Shown here: positions 44,853-55,013 of the stretch, piece by piece
How positions within the stretch are numbered: position 1 is the first letter of the stretch
Layout: every line of letters starts with the position of its first letter
NCBI GenBank assembly: GCA_944326695.1
Contig: CALVEZ010000004.1
Span: 62,001 to 126,000 of the forward strand
From: Candidatus Bilophila faecipullorum
Lineage (GTDB): Bacteria; Desulfobacterota; Desulfovibrionia; Desulfovibrionales; Desulfovibrionaceae
DNA length: 64,000 nt
Direction of reading: 5' to 3'
Translations under genes and position numbers: made by a program
The notes under the pieces: model-generated
The model's database searches: none
Seen by the model: the letters and a program-made list of their open reading frames with translations, nothing else
What the model was told of the DNA's origin: nothing

Positions 44853-45189
44853 AGGCACCCATCCTTTTGAAATACGCGGCGCGCCGGAAGGGGGCGCGGC
44901 CTTTTCTCACCCGTAACTACCCGAAGCCCATGCAAAGGACAAGGCCGTACCGGAAGGGCTTCTTATGAGGAAGCCTTCCCGCGTCCCGAAAAGCCGAAAA
45001 AACGCCGCCGGGACACAAAGAGCGATCCGCAAGGGGCGCACGTCGCGTATCCCCTCGGTCCAGCCTACGCCGAAAGGAAGGCGCAGGCCAGCGCGCCGCA
45101 AGCGGGAACGGCTCTTGTGCCGGAATGATTTATGACGTAACATGAAACGAATAGCCATCCTCACTGCGAGCAAGCCTGAAGGAGCGCCT
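44853..45189. other. Divergent intergenic region
   Basis: 337 bp between the VOC gene and yicC. It contains a hairpin at about 44951–44981 (GGAAGG.CTTC/GAAG.CCTTCC) without U-tract. No promoter could be fixed with confidence and no gene is seen. Confidence 0.4.
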
Positions 45190-46071
45190 ATGCTGCGGAG
45201 CATGACCGGCTTTGGCCGTTGCGTCATGGAAGACGACGACTGGACGCAAACATGGGAAATACGGAGCGTCAACAACCGCCATCTGGACCTCAAGTGGCGG
45301 CTTCCCGTGCAGGCGCGGGGGCTTGAGTCCCGCCTTGAACGCGTGGTCCGCCGCTTCGCCGCGCGCGGGCGGCTGGAAGTGACCCTCACACTCCAGATGC
45401 GCGGGGCGGCGGCCGGGCAAATCCGCTTCGACGCGGCGCAGGCCTCCGCCATGCTGGATCAGGTGGGGGCGCTGGCCGATCTGCACGGCGACGCCTTCGA
45501 GCCGGACTACAACGCGCTTTTCGCCGTCCCCTCCCTGTGGGAGCGGCAAGACGACGAGGGCGACGACGAGCTTGAAGAACGCCTCGAAGAGGGGCTCGTA
45601 GCCGCGCTTGAGGACTGGAACGAATCCCGCGAAACCGAGGGCGCAGCCCTCGCCCGGGACATGGCGGCCCGCATCGGCGCGATGGAAACGTGGGTTTCTC
45701 GCATCGAGGAACGCGCCCCGGCCATCAAGGAAGAACGCTTCGCCGTGTTGCGGGAACGCCTTGCCGAAGCCCTCGGCGCGGTCAACGGCGAGCTTGAGGA
45801 AGGGCGTTTCCTTCAGGAAATGGTCATCCTCGCGGACAAGCTCGACGTCAGCGAGGAGCTGACCCGGCTGCACGCCCATCTTGAACGCCTGCGCGATCTC
45901 CTTGCAATAGGCACGGACGCGGGCCGGCGGCTGGATTTCACCCTTCAGGAGTGTTTCCGCGAGATCGCCACCTGCGGCAACAAGATTCAGGACGCGCAAA
46001 CGTCCCGCATCGTGGTGGACTTCAAGAACGAACTGGAAAAATGCCGCGAACAGGTCCAAAATCTGGAATGA
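45190..46071 (+). CDS. yicC: YicC/YloC family endoribonuclease
   Basis: 293 residues. The N-terminus [10 protein letters not shown] and the C-terminal [18 protein letters not shown] are the family hallmarks. YicC-type proteins act as endoribonucleases involved in small-RNA and mRNA decay. The start at 45190 has AAGGAG five bases upstream; the frame extends 48 bases further but lacks similarity. It overlaps the next gene (ATGA) in a yicC–remA-like–gmk–pyrF run. Confidence 0.94.
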   Translation: MLRSMTGFGRCVMEDDDWTQTWEIRSVNNRHLDLKWRLPVQARGLESRLERVVRRFAARGRLEVTLTLQMRGAAAGQIRFDAAQASAMLDQVGALADLHGDAFEPDYNALFAVPSLWERQDDEGDDELEERLEEGLVAALEDWNESRETEGAALARDMAARIGAMETWVSRIEERAPAIKEERFAVLRERLAEALGAVNGELEEGRFLQEMVILADKLDVSEELTRLHAHLERLRDLLAIGTDAGRRLDFTLQECFREIATCGNKIQDAQTSRIVVDFKNELEKCREQVQNLE

Positions 46072-46334
46072 CCATGCAGCGAGAACGGTTCATCAACCTC
46101 GGCTTCGGCAACTTCGTGGTGGCTTCGCGCGTCGTGAGCATCGTCAACCCGGCGTCGTCTCCCATGCGCCGCCTGCGCGAGGACGCCAAGGCCGAAGGCC
46201 GCCTCGTGGACGCCACACAGGGCCGCAAGACCCGTTCCATCATCATAACCGATTCCAACCACGTGATCCTTTCCGCCATCCTGCCGGACACGCTGGGGCA
46301 ACGTTTTGCGCAGGAGGAGGACGACGATGCCTGA
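46068..46334 (+). CDS. RemA-like protein (DUF370)
   Basis: 88 residues. The core [30 protein letters not shown] and [25 protein letters not shown] is the DUF370/RemA family, known in Bacillus as a DNA-binding regulator of matrix genes. The start at 46068 overlaps the yicC stop; an ATG two codons later is equally possible. Overlaps gmk by eight bases. Confidence 0.9.
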   Translation: MTMQRERFINLGFGNFVVASRVVSIVNPASSPMRRLREDAKAEGRLVDATQGRKTRSIIITDSNHVILSAILPDTLGQRFAQEEDDDA

Positions 46335-46959
46335 TACATGCGATCAAGCCACACTCCGTTTCGGGGTGCCGCTCATCATCTGTGCGCCTTCGGGCACGGG
46401 CAAGACGACGCTCGTGCAGCGCCTGCGCCAGGAATTCCCCAATTTCGCCTATTCCGTGTCCTGCACCACGCGGGCCCCGCGCGGGCAGGAAGTGGACGGC
46501 AAGGACTACCATTTCCTCTCCGTCGAGGAATTCCTTCGCCGCCGCGACGCCGGGGCCTTTGCGGAGTGGGCCAACGTGCACGGCAACTACTACGGGACGC
46601 CCCTCGGCCCCGTCCTCGACACGCTCAAGGCCGGACGCGACCTGCTTTTCGACATCGACGTGCAGGGCGCGGCCCAATTGCATCTCTCCCTGCCCCGGGG
46701 CGTCTACGTCTTCCTCCTGCCGCCGTCCATGAGCGAGCTGGAACGCCGCCTGCGCGGGCGCGGCACGGACGAGGAAGCCAGCATCGCCCGGCGCCTCGCC
46801 AACGCGGACGCGGAAATCCGGCAGGCGCACTGGTTCGACGCATGGATCGTCAACGACGATCTTGATGCGGCCTATGACCACCTGCGCGCGGTCTATCTCG
46901 CCGCGACGCTCAACCCCGCGCACCGTCCCGCGCTGGCCCTTTCCATTCTTGAAGGATAA
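46327..46959 (+). CDS. gmk: Guanylate kinase
   Basis: Phosphorylates GMP to GDP. The P-loop is [10 protein letters not shown] near residue 20, followed by [20 protein letters not shown], the GMP-binding region. 210 residues. The start at 46327 lies within the end of the RemA-like gene; an ATG 21 bases earlier is inside it as well. yicC–remA–gmk is a conserved order. Confidence 0.95.
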   Translation: MPDTCDQATLRFGVPLIICAPSGTGKTTLVQRLRQEFPNFAYSVSCTTRAPRGQEVDGKDYHFLSVEEFLRRRDAGAFAEWANVHGNYYGTPLGPVLDTLKAGRDLLFDIDVQGAAQLHLSLPRGVYVFLLPPSMSELERRLRGRGTDEEASIARRLANADAEIRQAHWFDAWIVNDDLDAAYDHLRAVYLAATLNPAHRPALALSILEG

Positions 46960-46964
46960 CGCTC

Positions 46965-47660
46965 ATGGCCCAGCTTATCGCAGCACTCGACTACACCAAC
47001 GCCGCCGATGCCCTCGCCACCGCCAACGCCCTGCGCGGCTGCCCCATATGGATGAAGGTCGGCCTCGAACTCTTTACCCATGAAGGCCCCTCGGTCGCGG
47101 CGCGGCTCAAGGAGATGGGCTTCAAGGTCATGCTCGACCTCAAGATGTTCGACATCCCCAATACGGTCAAGGGCGGCGTGCGCTCGGCCTGCCTCATGGG
47201 CGTGGACCTCATCACCGTGCACGCCCTCGGCGGCGAGCGCATGATCCGCGCCGCCCGCGAAGCCATTGAAGAAAGCGCCGCCTCGGGCGGGGCCAGGCCG
47301 CTCCTTTTCGCCGTGACCGTGCTTACCAGCATGGCCCCCGGCGAACTGCCGGGCTACGGGGAAGACCTGCCCGGCCTTGCCGCCGATCTCGCGGCCGGAG
47401 GGCAGGCGTGGGGGCTCGACGGCGTGGTCTGCTCCGGCCACGAAGTGGAAACCATCAAACGTCGCTGCCCCTCCCTGCTCTGCCTGACGCCCGGCATCCG
47501 CCCCGCCTCGGGGAGCACGGACGATCAGCGCCGCGTCATGACGCCCGCGCAGGCCGTGCGCGCCGGAAGCGATTTCCTCGTGGTGGGCCGCCCCATCACC
47601 AAGGCCCCCGTCCCCGCGGACGCGGCCCGGGCTATTCTGGACGAGATGGAGAAGGCATAA
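46965..47660 (+). CDS. pyrF: Orotidine 5'-phosphate decarboxylase
   Basis: Last step of UMP synthesis. The catalytic tetrad motif is LDLKMFDIPNT near residue 61. ALDYTNAADAL at the start and TPGIRP near the phosphate loop fit. 231 residues. AAGGA lies eight bases upstream; five bases after gmk, so both nucleotide genes share a transcript. Confidence 0.96.
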   Translation: MAQLIAALDYTNAADALATANALRGCPIWMKVGLELFTHEGPSVAARLKEMGFKVMLDLKMFDIPNTVKGGVRSACLMGVDLITVHALGGERMIRAAREAIEESAASGGARPLLFAVTVLTSMAPGELPGYGEDLPGLAADLAAGGQAWGLDGVVCSGHEVETIKRRCPSLLCLTPGIRPASGSTDDQRRVMTPAQAVRAGSDFLVVGRPITKAPVPADAARAILDEMEKA

Positions 47661-47831
47661 GCCCGGCTGGACAAGGCCCTTCTCCAGCCCGCGCCCCCCA
47701 TCCGCCCACCATCTCCCTGCGGAAGCCCGCCCGCGCACCCTCGTAACGGCCACCCTTCTCCGCTTTCCCGAACGCCTTCCGTGCGGCCTCCCCATCCGTC
47801 AAACGTCTTTGAAAAGGATGGGGAGGCTTGA

Positions 47832-47876
47832 AGGGGGAAGGGGAAACGTTCTCCAGAAAGTTTCCCCTTCCCTCTC
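47832..47876. repeat. Purine-rich hairpin before recJ
   Basis: AGGG.GAAGGGGAAAC and GTTTCCCCTTCCCT arms with inner TTCT/AGAA pairing, of the same family as 11208, 14880 and 17652. No T-run follows. The remainder of the 249-bp pyrF–recJ gap shows no gene. Confidence 0.7.
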
Positions 47877-47909
47877 CAAACGCACCATCCTTAAGGATAC
47901 CCCATTCCT

Positions 47910-49628
47910 ATGAAAATTTGGAAATTCCGCACCCCGAAGGAAAACGGCTCCTGCCCCCCCGACTGGGCGGACAAGCTCGGCGTCCCACAGATTGTAGCCG
48001 ATCTGCTCTGGCGGCGCGGGCTTGAGTCGATGGCCGACATGGACACCTTCCTTTCCCCCGGCCTGCGCCACCTCTCCCCCCCCGACTGCTGGCCGGGCAT
48101 GGCAGAGGCCGTGGACACGCTTGAAAAAGGCATCCGAGAGGGCCGCAGCGTGCTCATCTGGGGCGACTACGACGTGGACGGCATCACCGGGGCCACGCTG
48201 ATCCTGCAAACGCTGCGCTTTCACGACGTACCCGCGAGCGTCCACCTCCCTGACCGGCGCAAGGAAGGTTACGGGCTCAACATCCCCGAGATCGAACGCC
48301 TTGCCGCCGAAGAGAAACCGGGCATCCTGCTCACCGTGGACTGCGGCATCAGCGACGTGCGCGCCGTGGCGCGGGCCAGGGAACTGGGCTTCACGGTGGT
48401 GGTTTCCGACCACCACATGCCGCCCGAGACCCTGCCGGACGCCCACGCGATCACCAACCCCCGCCTCAGCGACGACAACCCCTGTCCCCATCTGGCGGGG
48501 GTGGGCGTGGCCTTCTTCCTTATGGGCGCGCTCAACGCCCGGCTTGAAGCCCTGTCCGGCAAGCGCATGGACATGCGGCGCGTGCTCGATCTCGTAGCCC
48601 TCGGCACGCTGGCGGATATGGTATCCCTGACCGGGCAGAACCGCATTCTGGTCAAAAACGGCCTGCTCAAGATCGCGGAGGCCAAACGGCCCGGCCTTGC
48701 CGAACTCAAGGGCGTCAGCGGTTTTTCCCCCGTGGCCGCGCTCGGGGCCGGGCAGGTGGTCTTCAACCTCGCTCCGCGCATCAACGCGGCCGGGCGGCTC
48801 GGCAGCCCCACGCTGGCCCACGACATGCTGCTGACCGACTCGCACGACGAGGCGGCCCGGCTCGCGCATACGCTGACCGCACTCAACGACGAGCGCCGCG
48901 CGGAAGAGGAACGCATCTTCAAGGAAGCCCTCGAACAGGCCGCCGACCAACAGGAGCGCCTCGGCTTCGTGCTCTACGGCAAGGACTGGCATCAGGGCGT
49001 GATCGGCATTGTGGCCTCGCGCATCGTCGAAACCTACTACCGCCCGGTGCTCATCCTTTGTGCGGACGGGGACAGCCTCAAGGGGTCGGGGCGTTCGGTG
49101 CCGGAATTCGATCTGCACGCCGGACTCAGCCGCTGCGCGGACGTGCTCATCGGCTTCGGAGGCCACCGGCAGGCGGCGGGGCTGCGCATGGCCCCGGAAC
49201 GCCTCGAAGACCTGCGGGAACGCTTTGACGCCGTGATTCGGGAAGAACTCGGGGAAACGCCGCTCACCCCCTCGCTGAAAATCGATGCGGAAATGCCGTT
49301 TTCGCAGGCGTCCGACTTTGCCGTCCTGAAAGGGCTCGAACTGCTCCAGCCCTTCGGCATCGGCAATCCCGAGCCCGTCTTCGCCTCCCTTCCCCTGCGA
49401 GTGAAGAAGCGCAAAGCCTTCGGGCACTCCCGCGAACACATCGCCCTTGAGGTGACTGAGGAGACTTCCGGCATCACCCTGCAGGCCAAGGCGTGGCGGC
49501 AGGCCGATCAGATAGCCGAAAGCATCCAGAGCCGCCGCATCAGGCTGGCCTATACGCCGGGCATCAACGCCTACAACGGCATCGCGTCCGTCGAGCTGCG
49601 CGTGCGGGACATCGAAATCCTTTCCTAG
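47910..49628 (+). CDS. recJ: Single-strand-specific exonuclease RecJ
   Basis: 5'-3' ssDNA exonuclease in recombination and repair. DHH-family motifs: WGDYDVDGITGA near residue 88, LTVDCGISD, and VVVSDHHMPPE near residue 167. DHHA1 motif GFGGHRQAAGLRM near 417, then an OB-like C-terminal part. 572 residues, normal. Shine-Dalgarno AAGGA at the long spacing of 12 bases. Confidence 0.95.
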   Translation: MKIWKFRTPKENGSCPPDWADKLGVPQIVADLLWRRGLESMADMDTFLSPGLRHLSPPDCWPGMAEAVDTLEKGIREGRSVLIWGDYDVDGITGATLILQTLRFHDVPASVHLPDRRKEGYGLNIPEIERLAAEEKPGILLTVDCGISDVRAVARARELGFTVVVSDHHMPPETLPDAHAITNPRLSDDNPCPHLAGVGVAFFLMGALNARLEALSGKRMDMRRVLDLVALGTLADMVSLTGQNRILVKNGLLKIAEAKRPGLAELKGVSGFSPVAALGAGQVVFNLAPRINAAGRLGSPTLAHDMLLTDSHDEAARLAHTLTALNDERRAEEERIFKEALEQAADQQERLGFVLYGKDWHQGVIGIVASRIVETYYRPVLILCADGDSLKGSGRSVPEFDLHAGLSRCADVLIGFGGHRQAAGLRMAPERLEDLRERFDAVIREELGETPLTPSLKIDAEMPFSQASDFAVLKGLELLQPFGIGNPEPVFASLPLRVKKRKAFGHSREHIALEVTEETSGITLQAKAWRQADQIAESIQSRRIRLAYTPGINAYNGIASVELRVRDIEILS

Positions 49629-49793
49629 GCCATCCTCTTGCCGCACCGAACGGCAGGGCAAAAAGCGGCCTTGCGTGGAAGCGCCCCTGCGGGGGGGGGC
49701 GTCTAAGGCGCTTTGCAAGCCGCGCCTTCTTTCTTATACTGCGCCTCGCCGCCCGAAGAGGCGGCTTCAACCCGTCATCTCATGGAGAACAAC

Positions 49794-50387
49794 ATGATGC
49801 ACAGCCTTCGTATCGCCGTCTGCGCCCTCGCCCTCTTCCTCGGGGTGGGCCTTGCCCTGCCCTGCGCCAGCCATGCGGCCCCCCTGCCCAAAGTCAAAAT
49901 CGAAACCAGCATGGGCGACATCGTGGTGGAACTGAACTCCGCCAAGGCCCCCAAAACGGTCAGCAACTTCCTCTATTACGTCAAATCCGGCTTCTACAAG
50001 GATACGATCTTCCACCGCGTGATCAACGGCTTCATGATTCAGGGCGGCGGCCACACCGCCGATATGCGCGAAAAGGACACCACCAAGAAGCCCGTCGTCA
50101 ACGAAGCGGCCAACGGCCTCAAAAACGAGCCCTACACCATCGCCATGGCCCGTACCAACGATCCCGACTCCGCCACGGCGCAGTTCTTCATCAACGTAGC
50201 GAACAACGACTTCCTGAACCACAAGAACACCACCCCGAGCGGTTACGGCTATGCCGTCTTCGGCAAGGTCATTCAGGGACAGGACGTGGTGGACCGCATC
50301 AAGGCCGTTCCCACCGGCAACGTAGGCCCCTATCAGGATGTCCCCACCACGCCCGTCATCATCAAGAACATTGTTCCGGTGCAATAA
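49794..50387 (+). CDS. Periplasmic peptidyl-prolyl cis-trans isomerase (cyclophilin)
   Basis: Folding catalyst with a Sec signal peptide ([20 protein letters not shown], cleavage near SHAA). The cyclophilin domain contains [13 protein letters not shown] (catalytic Arg), [19 protein letters not shown] and [16 protein letters not shown]. 197 residues including the signal. GGAG lies six bases before the start; a second ATG follows directly. Single gene between recJ and tRNA-Phe. E. coli PpiA is the nearest comparison. Confidence 0.93.
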   Translation: MMHSLRIAVCALALFLGVGLALPCASHAAPLPKVKIETSMGDIVVELNSAKAPKTVSNFLYYVKSGFYKDTIFHRVINGFMIQGGGHTADMREKDTTKKPVVNEAANGLKNEPYTIAMARTNDPDSATAQFFINVANNDFLNHKNTTPSGYGYAVFGKVIQGQDVVDRIKAVPTGNVGPYQDVPTTPVIIKNIVPVQ

Positions 50388-50463
50388 GGGATTTTCTTTG
50401 TCGTGCTTTTCTGACGATTTAGAATCATCACGAAAAAAACTTCAAAAAAACGCCAAAAAAAGC

Positions 50464-50492
50464 TTGCCAAGACCGGAGACTTTGCGTAGTTA
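50464..50492 (+). promoter_or_regulatory. Promoter of tRNA-Phe
   Basis: TTGCCA (50464–50469) and TAGTTA (50487–50492) are exactly 17 bases apart, 14 bases before the tRNA. The preceding stretch is rich in A-tracts, as in strong stable-RNA promoters. Confidence 0.55.
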
Positions 50493-50505
50493 GTCTCCCT
50501 GTCGA

Positions 50506-50581
50506 GCCGGGGTAGCTCAGTTGGTAGAGCAGGGGACTGAAAATCCCCGTGTGGGCAGTTCAATTCTGTCCCCCGGCACCA
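50506..50581 (+). tRNA. tRNA-Phe (GAA)
   Basis: 76 bases including an encoded CCA end. The acceptor stem GCCGGGG pairs with CCCCGGC. The D arm is GCTCAGTTGGTAGAGC, the anticodon stem-loop GGGGACTGAAAATCCCC with anticodon GAA, and the T arm loop TTCAATT. Followed by a strong terminator. It marks the left edge of the decayed region up to about 53.6 kb. Confidence 0.97.
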
Positions 50582-50588
50582 TTTTTCA

Positions 50589-50622
50589 GGGATTTGGCTG
50601 AACAAGCCAAATCCCTTTTTTC
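50589..50622 (+). terminator. Terminator of tRNA-Phe
   Basis: GGGATTTGGCT/AGCCAAATCCC perfect arms, five-base loop, seven T. Confidence 0.95.
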
Positions 50623-50796
50623 TTTTCCTCCTGTTGCCCTCCTTGGCGAGGCGTTGCTCTTTTCCCGGACGCCCTCCGCACAAAGCCTTTTGCCTCCCTC
50701 CTGCTTCATGGAATCCTAGAATATCAGATGGATGGACAGGATGCCCCCGCCTGATAAGCCATGAGGAGCAGATTCTTTCGAGGCGGGGAGGCATCC

Positions 50797-52054
50797 ATGC
50801 GTTCTATCGTTTTCAGCACAGTGTCGCATCTGGACATGTACACGGGCGAAGATCGGAAAACGCGCTGGCGGCCCTTGCTCGAACTCCTGCGGATCGAAAG
50901 CTTCAAGGTGGACAAACTCTATTTTTTCATCAGCCATCTGTACCGCCATATCGTGCCCGTCCTTGTCCAGGACCTGAACAACCTTTCCCCACAAACCGAA
51001 ATCATCCCCGTGGTCACGGACCTTAACGGCGTGCTGACCTACGAGGACATCGCGCCCGCCTACAAGGTGTTCAGCGGCTATTTCGAGAAATTCCGCTTCG
51101 ACCTGATCAATGAACGCTACTTCTTCCATCTGGGACCGGGCAACCTGTTCCAGCACGCGCTCATGCTGATCATGCTCTTCCATTTCAAGCGGCTTCCCTT
51201 CCAGATGCTGCGTCTGGCCCCCGATCTGGAAAAGCCGGGCGGCATCATCATGGAAATCTACGAAGGCGACATCCGCAAGTGGATCGCCAGCATCGCGGAT
51301 TCGGAAAAGCATAATGTGGCGGCGCAGACCTTCCTCAAATCGTCCATCGAAACACGCAATCCCGTCTTCAACAAGATGATCGAGGACATCGAGCACGTCG
51401 CCACGCACTCGACCGCCCCATCCTGCTTTCCGGCCCCACCGGGTCCGGCAAATCGCACCTTGCCAGAAAGATTTATGAACTCCGCTACAACAAGAGGCTG
51501 GTTCCGGGCGTCTTCGTGGAAGTGAACTGCGCGACGCTTCAGGGCGAAAGCGTGCTCTCGAATCTCTTCGGGCACGTGCGGGGCTCCTTCACGGGCGCGA
51601 CCACGGTCAGGCAGGGCCGCTTTCGCCTCGACCTCTTGTCGTGCATCAACATGTGGCATTTCCGGCTGCCCGCACTCAGGGAACGGCTTGAAGACATCGA
51701 ACCGAATATCAATTACGAACTGGACCGCCATACGCGGAGGAAATCGCCCGGCTGCGCGCCGTGTGGCACGCTCCGGCGCGGGCCGAGGTTTCCTCGATCC
51801 GGGAGGAAGGCGGGCTCCTGCTGCGGCTCATGACGCCTGAGCAAGCGGAACAGCTCGACCTCTTTGACCGGGCCCAGCTCGAACACGTCCTGCGGATATG
51901 CTGCCAATACGACACACGCACGGAAGCCGGGCGCCGTCTTTTCGGCGTGTCGCGCCGTCGGAAAAAACGGGCGGACGACACGACGCACCTCAACAAATAT
52001 CTCAAAGCCTTCGGCCTGAATTGGGAACAGGTGCAATCCCTGCGCTATCGCTGA
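50797..52054 (+). pseudogene. rtcR: RtcR-like sigma-54-dependent regulator, decayed
   Basis: RtcR is the sigma-54 activator of the RtcBA RNA-repair genes, with an N-terminal CARF-type sensor. The first 200 residues (MRSIVFSTV to SSIETRNPVFNKMIEDIEHV) align with it. At about 51416 one C is missing from a C-run and the frame shifts; the Walker A (GPTGSGKS) and FVEVNCATLQGES then read in the next frame. GSFTGA is kept, but about 75 residues including Walker B are deleted before RFRLDLLSCINMW. A second deletion and frame change near 51731 leads to the C-terminal part ending in NKYLKAFGLNWEQVQ at 52054. No rtcB or rtcA gene is nearby. Confidence 0.85.
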
Positions 52055-52218
52055 CGGAGCGAGCCGCCTGTCCCCCTTTTCCCCCTCTGGAAAAATAAAG
52101 GCGGGAAAGCTCGCCGGGAGAGGGAAGGATTCCGGCGTTCCGCCCGCATGACGAGAGCACGGCAGCGGAAGAATACGGAACGCCGGAACAATGAGGCCGC
52201 CGGAACAAGGAAGACGGA

Positions 52219-52630
52219 TCAACGGGAAGAGGCGATCAGCATGAGGGCCAGCCCTGTGAAGACGCAGCCCGCCGCCCGGTTCAGCCAAAGCTGGCCGCGT
52301 ACGGAACTGTTGAAACGTTCGGCCATACGCCCGGCCAACAGCGAAACCGATCCGAAAACCAGCAGCGTGGCCAACTGAAACAGCGCGCCGAGCACGACGA
52401 TCTGAACCGTAAGGCTCCCTCGCGCGGGATCAGCGAACTGCGGCAGGAAGGCGAGGAAGAAAAGCGTCACCTTGGGATTGGTGACGTTCATGATCACTCC
52501 GCGCCGATAGAGCGCGACGTAACCGGGAAAACGGGCCCCTTGCAGCGAGGCTTTTGAAAGGCCGCTGCGGAATGAAAGCCACGCCAGATACAGGAGATAG
52601 GCGGCCCCGGCGAGCTTCAGGAGGTTGAAG
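52219..52630 (-). pseudogene. LysE/RhtB family exporter, N-terminally truncated
   Basis: The last about 135 residues of a LysE-type amino-acid exporter are present (LKLAGAAYLLYLAWLSFRSG, NVTNPKVTLFFLAFLPQF, and the final helices). The N-terminal about 65 residues with the first helix and start are missing. Upstream in the same direction the DNA switches at about 52630 to the beginning of a flavoprotein gene in another frame, so a deletion fused two unrelated genes. Confidence 0.8.
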
Positions 52631-52798
52631 GCCGCCGCCGAGGCAGCCGGAACTTTCCAGCCGGCCCTGCCCCACCATGAGGACGTCGGCCTTGAGTTCC
52701 GACGCGCGCAGGGCCGCCCCGATGCCGGAAGCCCCGGTTCCGAGGACAAGCACGTCGGTCTGAATGCGCTTTCCCCATTCTGTTGCCGTAACAAGCAT
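52631..52798 (-). pseudogene. FAD-dependent oxidoreductase, N-terminal fragment
   Basis: A well-formed start (AAGGAG before ATG at 52798) and 56 residues with the FAD dinucleotide motif VLVLGTGASGIGAALRA and MVGQGRLESSGCLGGG, as in fumarate-reductase/APS-reductase-type flavoproteins. After this, the frame reads into the LysE remnant and loses similarity. The rest of the flavoprotein is gone. Confidence 0.75.
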
Positions 52799-53616
52799 GA
52801 TGTCTCCTTCACTTTGCCCGATAGAGGGGCCTGATGATGACGGTAAGATCAATCGTTTTCCTGCTGCTTGTCCAGCAAAGCTCATACCAAGACGTTATAT
52901 TTCAAAGAACACTATAACTCTAATGTGTTAGCGAAATGACAGGTAAGAAAAAAGAAAAAGATCAGAATAAAAAATGAATTAATCAGATATTTTTCTGAAT
53001 ACTTCTTTTTTTCTGATAAATAAAAAGGAAAGACTGGAGAATCTTTTTTCTGCCGCCCCCGTTTCACAGAAGAGGGAAAAACCTTTCCCTAGTATATTTC
53101 CTACGCTTTGTAAAAATAGATTACTTTATAATTATGATAGGTTATAGCGTGAAACCATACCTCACCGCGCGGTTGAGGGCCATCCCTCCCGGTACGGTAA
53201 GCGGGGTAATCCCCACCCTCCCGGCGGATTTCCTGCCCAGAGGGCGCATTCCTTGCCCTAGCAAAAGGCATTGGGGAACAATCCCCCAATGCCACCGGGG
53301 GTTATCTGGCGTTGTGGCCCCGGCCTCCGCTTCTTCCCAGATCGGGCGGGCTGGTCGAACGCTTCACGCGTTCTCAACGCATAGGCCCCCCGGAAAGCCG
53401 AAATCGCCGAGAACAGCCCCCCTGAAAAAACGGTAAAGCTTTCACGCCTATACACAGTTCCCTTCTCGACTTCAGATGTAGCCGCAGTGCTTGAACTCCT
53501 TAACAGTGCGTCTTTTGTCTCTTTTCTTGAATAACGAGTCTTCGTATAAAGATTGATTAATAAAACTTTATTTGACAAATAGCTCTCATTCGATCTACTT
53601 CCCCGGCGGGGGACCA
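52799..53616. other. AT-rich, gene-poor stretch before the MATE gene
   Basis: 52860–53150 is strikingly AT-rich compared with the rest of the window, with no plausible gene. At 53267–53293 a perfect hairpin GGCATTGGGG/CCCCAATGCC occurs without T-run. Near 53572 TTGACA with a weak CTACTT 17 bases later may be the MATE promoter. A 119-codon minus frame at 53258–53617 has no ribosome binding site or recognised similarity and is not called. Confidence 0.45.
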
Positions 53617-54990
53617 ATGCCGGAGAAAAACGCCTACGCCATGCCTTCCGCTCGGGAAATCGCCGCGCTCACCGTGCCGCAGCTCGGCATGATGCTGTGC
53701 CACCTTTCCATTTCCATGACTGATCTCTGGGTAGCCGGGCGGCTGGGGGCGGACGTGCAGGCGTCCATAGGCATCGTGTCGCAGGTCTTCACGCTGCTCA
53801 TGCTCGTCGCCTCGCTGGCAGGAAGCGGCTGCCTTGCCGCCATCAGCCAGTCGCTCGGGGCCGGCCTCGGACGCCGGGCACGGCGCTACGCCGCACTCAT
53901 CGTGGGCATGGCCGGGATGACGGGGCTCGCGGCGGCCGCCCTCGGCCTCCTCAGCCTTCCCCTGACGCTGCGGTTCATGCACGTTCCCCCTCCCCTTGAG
54001 CCGGTGGTGCGGACTTTCATCATCGCCTACAGCTGCCAGTTACCTTTCTACTACACGCTGATCATGTTCAATTCCGTATTCCGGGCCTACAAGCTGGTCA
54101 GCCTGCCGCTCATCGCCGTGGCGGCGGTGGCCGTCGGCAACCTTGTGGGCAGCGCGGGATTCGGGCTCGGGCTGTGGGGGCTCCCGGACTTCGGCTATGC
54201 GGGAGTGGCGTGGAGCACCTTCGGCTCGGCCCTGCTCGGCCTTGCCTGCAACCTCTACGCCGTCGTGCGCAAGGGCATCCTCAACCGCGCCGCCCTCGCG
54301 CCGTGGCGTTGGGTCCGCCGCGCCCTGCCCGCGCTGTGGCGCATCGGCGGGCCCGCCGCCCTCGGCCAGATGGCCGGGCACATGGGCAGCCTCGTTCTGC
54401 TTTCGCTCCTCGCCGGGCTGCCGGGCGACATGGTCCCGGTTCTCGCCGGAATGACCCTCGGCGCGCGCGTGGAAACCTTCCTGACCTTTCCCGTGGCCGC
54501 GCTCGGCATGAGCGTAGCCATCCTGAGCGGGCATCTGCTCGGCGCGAACCGCCTTGAGGCCCTGCGGCGCTTCGTGCGGCGCACCTCGCTGGCGGCGGCC
54601 CTCGCCTTGGGCGGCGGAGCGGGCCTCCTCTTCCTCTTCCGGGAGTCCGTGGCTGGCCTCTTCTCCACCGATCCCGAGGCCGTCCGACAGGGCGCGCGCT
54701 TTCTCGCCTTCGCCTGCGCTGCGGTCCCCTTCAAGACGTACTCCATCCTCATCAACGGGGCCTTTTCGGGCGCGGGCGCAACGGGCCTCGCCTGCAAGGT
54801 CAACTGCCTCGTCATGTGGGCCTTTCAGGTGCCGCTGGCGTGGGCGTTCGGTCATGCCTGCGGCGCAAGCGGCGTCTACGCGGCCATGCTCTGCGCCAAC
54901 GTCGCGACGGCCCTGTGGCTGGGCCGCCTCCATGCCGGGAAAAAATGGCTTGAATGTGGGCTGCGAAAACGCCAGAATGCCTCATCCTGA
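53617..54990 (+). CDS. MATE family efflux protein
   Basis: Multidrug/metabolite antiporter driven by Na+ or H+. About 457 residues and 12 membrane helices in two MatE halves (PQLGMMLCHLSISMTDLWVAG; later GGPAALGQMAGHMGSLVLLSL). I start at the ATG 53617 with GGGGG upstream; a TTG 45 bases earlier is possible but would coincide with the putative promoter. The DtxR-type regulator 23 bp behind may control it or metal uptake. Confidence 0.9.
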   Translation: MPEKNAYAMPSAREIAALTVPQLGMMLCHLSISMTDLWVAGRLGADVQASIGIVSQVFTLLMLVASLAGSGCLAAISQSLGAGLGRRARRYAALIVGMAGMTGLAAAALGLLSLPLTLRFMHVPPPLEPVVRTFIIAYSCQLPFYYTLIMFNSVFRAYKLVSLPLIAVAAVAVGNLVGSAGFGLGLWGLPDFGYAGVAWSTFGSALLGLACNLYAVVRKGILNRAALAPWRWVRRALPALWRIGGPAALGQMAGHMGSLVLLSLLAGLPGDMVPVLAGMTLGARVETFLTFPVAALGMSVAILSGHLLGANRLEALRRFVRRTSLAAALALGGGAGLLFLFRESVAGLFSTDPEAVRQGARFLAFACAAVPFKTYSILINGAFSGAGATGLACKVNCLVMWAFQVPLAWAFGHACGASGVYAAMLCANVATALWLGRLHAGKKWLECGLRKRQNASS

Positions 54991-55013
54991 CGAGCCGAAA
55001 CCGGAGAAGAGGC

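Noticed and set aside
53258..53617. A 119-codon minus frame before the MATE gene
   Set aside because: Lies across hairpin-containing spacer, no ribosome binding site and no known family. Treated as noncoding.
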